Positions 1 through 5,482 of a stretch of 5,482 nucleotides of DNA are shown here, piece by piece. Source of the DNA: an uncultured Bacilli bacterium (GTDB lineage: Bacteria > Bacillota_I > Bacilli_A > RF39 > UBA660); the NCBI GenBank assembly GCA_949840855.1, contig CATKYP010000069.1, forward strand, positions 1-5,482, written 5' to 3'. The position numbers and the translations under genes were made by a program. How positions within the stretch are numbered: position 1 is the stretch's first letter; every line of letters begins with the position of its first letter. The notes under the pieces are model-generated. The model searched no databases, was not told the DNA's origin, and saw only the letters and a program-made list of their open reading frames with translations.

Positions 1-1
1 T

Positions 2-1756
2 AAGTTGATTAAAAATTTTAGTAAAAAAGAATGGATACTTGTGTTTATTAGTTTTATTTTGATTGTTTCACAAGTATGGTTAGATCTTAAAATGCCAGAT
101 TATATGTCTGAGATAACTAAGCTTGTTCAAACAGAAGGTAGCAAAATGTCTGATATTTTAACAAATGGATTTTATATGTTACTGTGTGCTTTAGGTAGTT
201 TAATATTAGCGATGATAGTAGGGTACTTTGTTGCTAATCTTTCATCATCTTTTTCTATGAAAGTTAGAAAAAAGCTCTTTACTAAAGTAGAAGATTTATC
301 TATTCATGAAATTAAGATGTTTAAAACAGATAGTTTAATTACTCGTACTACAAATGATATAACACAGGTAGAAATGTTAATTGGAATGGGACTTCAATTA
401 CTTATAAAGGCGCCTATAACTGCTATATGGGCAATTACGAAAATTTTAAATAAAAGTATAGAATGGAGTATAATTACTGCAGTTGCTGTTGGAATACTTT
501 TATTTGTAATAGGTTTTTTAATGATAATAGTAATGCCTAAGTTTAAGATCGTACAAAAACTAACAGACAAAATAAATGGAGTAACAAGAGAAAATTTAAC
601 AGGAATAAGGGTGGTAAGAGCCTTTAATGCAGAGAAGTATCAGGAAGAAAAATTTAAAGAAGTAAATGACTCTTTAACAAACCAACAGTTATTTAATCAA
701 AAATCTTTTGCTATTATGTCTCCTATTATGTATTTGATAATGAATTGTTTAACTCTTTGCATTTATTTTGTAGGTAGTTATTTGATAAGGGATGCAATGA
801 TTTCTGATAAAATAGCTTTATTTGGTGATATGGTGGTATTTTCTAGTTATGCTATGCAAGTTATTATGTCATTTTTAATGCTTGCTATGATATTTATGAT
901 GATTCCGCGTGCTTCAGTTTCAGCTACACGTATTAATGAGGTATTAGAAACTGAAATATCTGTAGAAGATGGAGAGTTAACAGAAGATATAACAGAAGAA
1001 GTTGGAACAGTAGAATTTAAGAATGTTTCTTTTAAATATCCAGATGCTGAAGAGTATTTATTAAAGGATATATCTTTTAAGGCTAATAGAGGAGAGACTG
1101 TTGCTTTTATAGGTTCTACTGGAAGTGGGAAGTCTACTTTAATTAATTTAGTACCTAGATTTTATGATGCAACAGAGGGTGAAGTATTAGTTGATGGTGT
1201 TAATGTACGAGAATATAAACAGGAATTTTTATATAATAAATTAGGATATGTTCCACAAAAAGCGGTTATGTTTAATGGAACTATAAAATCAAATGTTAGT
1301 TATGGTAAATCAAAAAATGAAAAGAATATGGATATTATTAAAGATGCTATTCGTGTTGCTCAAGCACAGGAGTTTGTTTTAAAAACAGATGATAAATATG
1401 ATACTCATATTGCTCAAGGTGGTACTAATATATCAGGTGGTCAGAAACAACGTCTTGCAATAGCGCGTGCAATAGCAAGAGAACCAGAAATTTATATTTT
1501 TGATGATAGTTTTTCAGCACTTGATTATAAGACTGATGCTGTACTTAGAGCTGAATTAAAAAAGTATACTAAGGATAGTACAAGTTTAATTGTTGCTCAA
1601 AGAATAGGAACAATTATGAATGCTGATAAAATACTAGTACTTGATAATGGTGAATGTGTAGGAATGGGTACTCATAAAGAGTTGTTAAAAAATTGTGATG
1701 TTTATAAACAAATTGCTTTATCACAGTTATCAAAGGAGGAGTTAGAAAGTGAATAG
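2..1756 (+). CDS. Heterodimeric ABC exporter, subunit with degenerate ATP site (5' end cut by window edge)
   Basis: This is one half of a heterodimeric ABC exporter: a membrane domain followed by an ATPase domain. Numbering here starts at the TTG at 5-7. Likely membrane segments are at about 11-28, 56-78, 131-148, 155-177, 239-261 and 275-300. The nucleotide-binding domain starts near 335, with A-loop Tyr345, Walker A GSTGSGKST (370-378), Q-loop Gln418, canonical signature ISGGQ (476-480) and Walker B IYIFDDSFSALD (496-507). Asp501 replaces the catalytic Glu and Gln532 replaces the switch His (VAQR), so its own ATP site should be non-hydrolytic, as in TM287, LmrC and BmrC. The frame is open to the window edge, and the codons before TTG cannot be ATG within the window, so the true start is probably a few codons upstream. 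The 3' end overlaps the partner gene by 8 bp. The substrate cannot be read from sequence; drugs, lipids or peptides are all possible for the family. Confidence 0.95.
   Translation, partial: KLIKNFSKKEWILVFISFILIVSQVWLDLKMPDYMSEITKLVQTEGSKMSDILTNGFYMLLCALGSLILAMIVGYFVANLSSSFSMKVRKKLFTKVEDLSIHEIKMFKTDSLITRTTNDITQVEMLIGMGLQLLIKAPITAIWAITKILNKSIEWSIITAVAVGILLFVIGFLMIIVMPKFKIVQKLTDKINGVTRENLTGIRVVRAFNAEKYQEEKFKEVNDSLTNQQLFNQKSFAIMSPIMYLIMNCLTLCIYFVGSYLIRDAMISDKIALFGDMVVFSSYAMQVIMSFLMLAMIFMMIPRASVSATRINEVLETEISVEDGELTEDITEEVGTVEFKNVSFKYPDAEEYLLKDISFKANRGETVAFIGSTGSGKSTLINLVPRFYDATEGEVLVDGVNVREYKQEFLYNKLGYVPQKAVMFNGTIKSNVSYGKSKNEKNMDIIKDAIRVAQAQEFVLKTDDKYDTHIAQGGTNISGGQKQRLAIARAIAREPEIYIFDDSFSALDYKTDAVLRAELKKYTKDSTSLIVAQRIGTIMNADKILVLDNGECVGMGTHKELLKNCDVYKQIALSQLSKEELESE
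1732..1739 (+). promoter_or_regulatory. Strong ribosome binding site inside the first ABC gene
   Basis: AAAGGAGG lies 9 nt before the GTG at 1749, within the last codons of the first ABC gene. It decides the GTG start of the second subunit. With the 8-bp gene overlap it suggests coupled translation, which would keep the two subunits near equal amounts. Confidence 0.85.
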
Positions 1757-4097
1757 AAAAGGTAATGCTCCAAGAAGAGGACCAGGAGGTCCAAGGGCAG
1801 TAGAAAAAGCTAAAGACTTTAAATCAGCTGTTAAGCGCTTAATTAATGAACTAAATAGTTTTAGAATTTTGATAGTTGTAGCACTATTTTTAGCTGCTGC
1901 AGGGTCTGTTTTATCAATATTTACACCAAATATTTTATCTGATTTAACTGATGAGATATCAAAAGGATTAGTAGTTAAGCAGGATAATTTAGAAGAGTTG
2001 ACTAATAAAGTAACAAGTTCTTTTAATGAAGAAAAAATGAGAAAAGTTATGCCTGAAATACTAAGTGTTAATATGTCTTCTAATAATATTCAAAATATTA
2101 TGTCAGATAATAATATTTCAATAGAAGATAAACAAGAATTTCAAAATATTTTACATAATATATCTGTTTCAGAAAATAATGATTCTAATATGATATCTAT
2201 GATTAGTGAACTTCCAGATTCAATATTAAATTTAATTTTTGAAGAGACAACATATAATAATGTTAAAATTTCTTCATCTGATAAGGTTTCTTTTGTAAAA
2301 CGAATGTCAAATAGCAATTTAAAAGATATGGAAATACCTAATAGTATTATGAAAAGTATTTTAACTGATTTAGAAATAGATAATATTAAAATAACAGCTG
2401 AAGAACAAGTGGCTTTTATAACTAGTTTTAAAGATTTAGATAAAGATACTTCAGTAGAAAAATTGTATAAAAAGATAGATGAAATGCCTAAAAGTATTCA
2501 AAAAGTTGTTGAACCATTTATGGATATTGATAAGATAAAGAATATAACAATATTATTAGTTACTCTACATTTAATAAGTGCAATTTTTAACTATATTGAA
2601 TCAATTTCAATGACTACAGTGTCTAATAACTTTGCTAGAAGATTAAGAGGAAGTATTTCTAAAAAGATAAATAAATTACCATTAAAATATTTTGATAATA
2701 ATTCAACAGGTGATATTTTATCAAGAGTTACTAATGATGTTGATACAATAGCTCAAACTATGAATCAATCATTAGCAACATTAGTAAGTGCCACAACTCT
2801 TTTTATTGGAACTATTGTGATGATGTTTATAACAAATTGGGTAATGGCAATTACTGCTATACTTTCTAGTTTATTTGGATTCATTTTTATGTTTATAGTT
2901 TTAGGTAAGAGTCAGAAATATTTTACTGCTAAACAAGAAGAATTAGGTGCTTTAAATGGTCATATTGAAGAGATATATTCTGGACTTAATGTTGTTAAAG
3001 CCTATAATGGAAAAGAACTTAGTAATGCTAAATTTGATGAGTTAAATAAAAAAATGTATGATGCTAATCGTAAGAGTCAATTTTTATCAGGCCTTATGAT
3101 GCCTATGATGAATTTTATTGGTAATTTTGGATATTTAGCAGTATGTATTGTTGGAGCATTATTAACTATGAACAATAAAATAAGTTTTGGTGTAATAGTA
3201 GCATTTATAACTTATGTAAGATTATTTACTTCACCATTGGCACAGATTGCTCAAGCATTTACTAATCTTCAATCTACAGCAGCAGCTAGTGAGAGAGTAT
3301 TCGAATTTTTAGATGAAGAGGAAATGGAAAAAGAGAATAATAAAAAGTATCTTCCTAAAGATAAAGTAAAAGGAAATATTGAATTTAACAATGTTGTTTT
3401 TCAATATGCTGGGAATGATAAACCAACAATTAAGAATTTTAGTGCTAAAGCAAAAGATGGGGAGAAGATAGCAATAGTTGGACCTACTGGTGCAGGAAAG
3501 ACAACAATGGTTAATTTACTAATGAAGTTTTATGAAATAACAGATGGTGATATTAAAATCGATGATGTTTCAACTAAAGATTTAACTAGAGAAAATATTC
3601 ATTCCTTATTTACTATGGTACTTCAAGATACTTGGTTATTCGATGGTACAATAAAAGAAAATATTATTTATAATAGAAAAAATGTTAGTGACAAAAGAGT
3701 AGAAGAAGTGTGTAAGACTGTTGGATTAGATCATTTTATTAGAACACTTCCTAATGGATATGACTCAAAAGTATCTGATAATGATTCGGTTTCAGCTGGT
3801 CAAAGACAACTTTTAACAATTGCAAGAGGAATGATAGAGGATGCTCCATTTTTAATATTAGATGAAGCGACAAGTAATGTTGATACAAGAACTGAAGAGC
3901 TTGTTCAAAAAGCTATGGATAAGTTAATGGAAGGTAGAACGTCATTTATAATAGCACATCGTCTTTCTACTATTAAGAATGCCGATATAATATTAGTTAT
4001 GAAAGATGGTAATATTATTGAACAAGGTAGTCATGATGAACTTATTAATAAAAAAGGTTTTTATGCTGATTTATATAATTCACAATTTGAAAGCTAA
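1749..4097 (+). CDS. Heterodimeric ABC exporter, catalytic-site subunit with large extracellular insertion
   Basis: This is the second half-transporter, pairing with the upstream subunit. A basic Gly/Pro-rich tail (about 1-35) precedes TM1 (about 39-59). Residues from about 72 to 262 are a hydrophilic insertion, then TM2 (264-284), TM3 (344-362), TM4 (365-385), TM5 (455-476) and TM6 (483-505). The ATPase domain has A-loop Tyr553, Walker A GPTGAGKTT (578-586), Q-loop Gln626, Walker B FLILDEATSNVD (701-712) with catalytic Glu706, and switch His737. Its signature is VSAGQ (681-685) rather than LSGGQ. The hydrolytic site should therefore combine this subunit's Walker motifs with the partner's ISGGQ, the asymmetric arrangement known from TM288, LmrD and BmrD. 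At 782 aa it is well above the usual 580-670; the insertion accounts for the excess and should face outside the cell. GTG is chosen as the start because of the AAAGGAGG 9 nt upstream. The transported substrate is unknown. Confidence 0.95.
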   Translation: MNRKGNAPRRGPGGPRAVEKAKDFKSAVKRLINELNSFRILIVVALFLAAAGSVLSIFTPNILSDLTDEISKGLVVKQDNLEELTNKVTSSFNEEKMRKVMPEILSVNMSSNNIQNIMSDNNISIEDKQEFQNILHNISVSENNDSNMISMISELPDSILNLIFEETTYNNVKISSSDKVSFVKRMSNSNLKDMEIPNSIMKSILTDLEIDNIKITAEEQVAFITSFKDLDKDTSVEKLYKKIDEMPKSIQKVVEPFMDIDKIKNITILLVTLHLISAIFNYIESISMTTVSNNFARRLRGSISKKINKLPLKYFDNNSTGDILSRVTNDVDTIAQTMNQSLATLVSATTLFIGTIVMMFITNWVMAITAILSSLFGFIFMFIVLGKSQKYFTAKQEELGALNGHIEEIYSGLNVVKAYNGKELSNAKFDELNKKMYDANRKSQFLSGLMMPMMNFIGNFGYLAVCIVGALLTMNNKISFGVIVAFITYVRLFTSPLAQIAQAFTNLQSTAAASERVFEFLDEEEMEKENNKKYLPKDKVKGNIEFNNVVFQYAGNDKPTIKNFSAKAKDGEKIAIVGPTGAGKTTMVNLLMKFYEITDGDIKIDDVSTKDLTRENIHSLFTMVLQDTWLFDGTIKENIIYNRKNVSDKRVEEVCKTVGLDHFIRTLPNGYDSKVSDNDSVSAGQRQLLTIARGMIEDAPFLILDEATSNVDTRTEELVQKAMDKLMEGRTSFIIAHRLSTIKNADIILVMKDGNIIEQGSHDELINKKGFYADLYNSQFES
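2115..2543 (+). repeat. Divergent tandem protein repeats in the extracellular insertion
   Basis: Residues 123-265 of the second ABC subunit can be read as three divergent units of about 41-51 residues: 123-173, 174-214 and 215-265. Each begins with an I-S/T-x-x-D/E-K/Q pattern and F (ISIEDKQEF, ISSSDKVSF, ITAEEQVAF). Each then carries an acidic-x-P motif (ELPDSI, EIPNSI, EMPKSI) and closes with a similar tail (YNNVK, IDNIK, IDKIK). A weaker partial unit may precede them around MPEIL (101-105). The match is at protein level only; the DNA is not an obvious repeat. The units look mostly helical and hydrophilic. This was aligned by eye and no family was recognised. Confidence 0.6.
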
Positions 4098-4112
4098 TTT
4101 TGGCTTTCTTTT
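4089..4112 (+). terminator. Small Rho-independent terminator-like hairpin
   Basis: GAAAGCT (4089-4095) pairs with GGCTTTC (4102-4108) around a 6-nt loop, using one G-T pair, and is followed by TTTT and further T-rich sequence. The stem begins in the last two codons of the second ABC gene and includes the first base of its TAA stop. It is short and AT-rich, so termination may be only partial. Its place at the end of the transporter pair supports the call. Confidence 0.6.
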
Positions 4113-4113
4113 A

Positions 4114-4142
4114 TTTATTAATTTCTTCTTTTGCTGTATAAT
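4114..4142 (+). promoter_or_regulatory. Putative sigma-A promoter for the peptidase-TruB fusion gene
   Basis: A perfect TATAAT lies at 4137-4142. A start site near 4149 would give a leader of about 13 nt before the ATG at 4162. The best -35 at 17-bp spacing is TTTATT (4114-4119), only 3 of 6 consensus bases, and the TG before the -10 is one base off the extended -10 position. In DNA this AT-rich a TATAAT can arise by chance, but its place between a terminator-like hairpin and a gene start favours a real promoter. Confidence 0.5.
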
Positions 4143-4151
4143 ATGTTAAGT

Positions 4152-4157
4152 AGGTGA
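4152..4157 (+). promoter_or_regulatory. Ribosome binding site of the fusion gene
   Basis: AGGTGA sits 4 nt before ATG 4162, a slightly short spacing. An in-frame TAA at 4147-4149 lies just upstream with no other start codon between, so ATG 4162 is the only reasonable start. Confidence 0.7.
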
Positions 4158-4161
4158 TTAT

Positions 4162-5482
4162 ATGGATTACAAATTACTTATAAATAAAAATAATATAATA
4201 AACAAAAGTATCATTAATAATATAAAATTAATGACAGTTGAAAATTATCTAGGTAATAATATACTTATTGAGAAGAAAACATACTTTATGTATAAAAGAT
4301 TGAAAGAATATCTTTCTAGTACTGGTATAGATATATTTATAGATAGTAGTTATAGAAGCCTGGAAGAACAAGAAAAACTTTTTAATGAAATTAAAAGCTT
4401 ATATGGAGAAGAGTATGCAAATAGTTATGTCTCTCATAGTGGATATTCTGAACATCATACAGGATTATGCATCGATATTGTATTAAAAATAGAAGATAGA
4501 TTTATATCATCAAATGAAGATTTACTTAACTATGAGAATGCATTCACTAAGATACATTCTTGTTTAAAAGATTTTGGTTTTATACTAAGATATCCTAAAG
4601 AAAAGGAGACTATTACAGGGTATTTTTATGAACCTTGGCATATTAGATATGTCGGTAAAAGGACTGCTACTATTATTTATAATGAAAATTTGACATTAGA
4701 GGAATATCATAGTAAATATAATATTAATGGTGTGTTACTTGTAAATAAACCTAGTGGTATGACATCAAGGGATGTTGATAATTTTATTGCTAGAAAATTT
4801 GATACTAAAAAGGTTGGTCATACAGGAACACTTGATCCTTTAGCTAGTGGAGTATTGATTGTACTAATTAATAATGCTACTAAAATAGGAAAAGATATAG
4901 TAAGTTGTGATAAAGAGTATATTGCTACAGTAAAAGTAGGAGTAAAAACGGATACATTAGATGTTACTGGGAAAGTGTTAGAGAATAATAAAGACTTTAA
5001 TATAGATGGAATAGAGAGTATATTAAGTAATTTTGAGAAAACGTATTTGCAAACAGTTCCAATTTATTCTGCGGTTAAAGTTAATGGTAAAAAGTTATAT
5101 GAATATGCAAGAGATGAAGAGAGTGTCTGTTTACCTAAAAAAGAGGTTACTATTAAGAAAATAGAATTGCTTGATAGAGCAGTTGATACATTTTCTTTTA
5201 AGTGTCTAGTTAGTAAAGGAACATATATTAGAAGTTTAATTAGAGATATTGGTGAAAGTATGGGAAAACTTTTTACTATGCAAGATTTAGTAAGAGTTAG
5301 AGAAGGGGTCTTTACATTAGATAGATGTAATACTCTAGAAGAGATAGATGAGGATAAATATAATATTATTAGTATTGAAGAAACTCTACCTTATGAGGTG
5401 ATAGAAATAGATATAAAAACTTTGAAAAAAGTAAAAAATGGAAGTGTGATAGACAATGTTTATAATATAGAGAATAAAGTTA
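4162..5482 (+). CDS. truB: Fusion of VanY/VanXY-like D,D-carboxypeptidase (M15B) and tRNA pseudouridine-55 synthase TruB (3' end beyond window)
   Basis: One open frame of 440 codons plus one base leaves the window without a stop. Residues 1 to about 186 are a zinc peptidase of the M15B (VanY/VanXY) type, which cuts D-Ala from peptidoglycan precursors or fragments. It shows SSYRS (62-66), SEHHTGLCID (96-105, zinc ligands His98 and Asp105), and EPWHIRYVG (157-165, catalytic Glu157, zinc ligand His160). There is no signal peptide or membrane segment, so it should be cytoplasmic. From about 188 the protein is TruB, which makes pseudouridine 55 in the tRNA T-loop: INGVLLVNKPSGMTS (188-202), GHTGTLDPLASGVL (219-232) with catalytic Asp225, KEY with Tyr253, VPIYSAVKVNGKKLYEYA (299-316), and SKGTYIRSLIRDIG (351-364) with Arg357. 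A PUA-like C-terminus begins (KNGSVID near 425). Compared with TruB of about 300 residues, roughly 30-60 residues are missing beyond the edge. A separate truB gene is unlikely because no good start lies at the junction. Confidence 0.92.
   Translation, partial: MDYKLLINKNNIINKSIINNIKLMTVENYLGNNILIEKKTYFMYKRLKEYLSSTGIDIFIDSSYRSLEEQEKLFNEIKSLYGEEYANSYVSHSGYSEHHTGLCIDIVLKIEDRFISSNEDLLNYENAFTKIHSCLKDFGFILRYPKEKETITGYFYEPWHIRYVGKRTATIIYNENLTLEEYHSKYNINGVLLVNKPSGMTSRDVDNFIARKFDTKKVGHTGTLDPLASGVLIVLINNATKIGKDIVSCDKEYIATVKVGVKTDTLDVTGKVLENNKDFNIDGIESILSNFEKTYLQTVPIYSAVKVNGKKLYEYARDEESVCLPKKEVTIKKIELLDRAVDTFSFKCLVSKGTYIRSLIRDIGESMGKLFTMQDLVRVREGVFTLDRCNTLEEIDEDKYNIISIEETLPYEVIEIDIKTLKKVKNGSVIDNVYNIENKV

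Noticed and set aside
5..7. TTG at 5 as the true start of the first ABC subunit.
   Set aside because: The frame is open to the window edge and the ribosome binding region lies outside. A start slightly upstream is more likely, so the gene is treated as 5' partial.
4162..4719. A vancomycin resistance determinant (VanXY/VanY).
   Set aside because: No ligase (VanC/VanA-like), VanT racemase or VanRS genes are visible, and the domain is fused to a housekeeping tRNA enzyme. M15B peptidases are common outside resistance clusters.
4726..4740. Out-of-frame ATG at 4727 as a possible start near the TruB junction.
   Set aside because: It is in a different frame from TruB, so it cannot encode the conserved domain.
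4732..5482. TruB as a separate gene starting at the in-frame GTG 4732.
   Set aside because: There is no Shine-Dalgarno at suitable spacing, the start would cut off the conserved IN-G lead-in of TruB, and the upstream frame runs through without a stop.
1..5482. Recoded mollicute genome (TGA as Trp), suggested by the low GC content.
   Set aside because: All tryptophans seen are TGG and none of the three frames contains an in-frame TGA.
1..5482. Mobile elements, CRISPR arrays, tRNA or rRNA genes, or minus-strand genes.
   Set aside because: No inverted repeats, regular direct DNA repeats, tRNA-like folds or rRNA segments were noticed, and the + strand is filled by three long genes with clear family motifs.

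Overview
The window is AT-rich, densely coding bacterial DNA with all genes on the + strand. Codons end mostly in A or T, arginine is mostly AGA, and tryptophan is always TGG with no in-frame TGA, so code 11 fits and a mycoplasma-type code does not. Strong AGGAGG-type ribosome binding sites and the protein families point to a low-GC Bacillota (Firmicutes) chromosome, perhaps an uncultured gut-type lineage. The exact taxon cannot be fixed from the sequence.

Positions 1-4097 hold two overlapping genes for a heterodimeric type IV ABC exporter (LmrCD / BmrCD / TM287-288 type). The first subunit (about 585 aa, cut off by at most a few codons at its 5' end) has degenerate Walker B and switch residues. 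The second (782 aa) has a canonical Walker B and switch but a degenerate signature motif. Together they should form one hydrolytic and one non-hydrolytic ATP site. The second subunit is much longer than usual because about 190 residues are inserted between TM1 and TM2. This predicted extracellular domain seems to contain three or four divergent tandem repeats.

Positions 4098-4161 are a 64-bp gap. It holds a small terminator-like hairpin that starts in the last codons of the second ABC gene, a perfect TATAAT box, and a Shine-Dalgarno sequence.

Positions 4162-5482 are one uninterrupted reading frame that runs off the window. Its first ~185 residues are a VanY/VanXY-like zinc D-Ala-D-Ala carboxypeptidase (peptidase M15B) with all catalytic residues and no signal peptide. 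The rest is the tRNA pseudouridine-55 synthase TruB, also with its catalytic residues. The two domains join with almost no linker and without a credible internal start. This fusion of a cell-wall peptidase to a tRNA-modifying enzyme is the most unusual item in the window. The transporter and the fusion gene look like separate transcription units with no obvious functional link.
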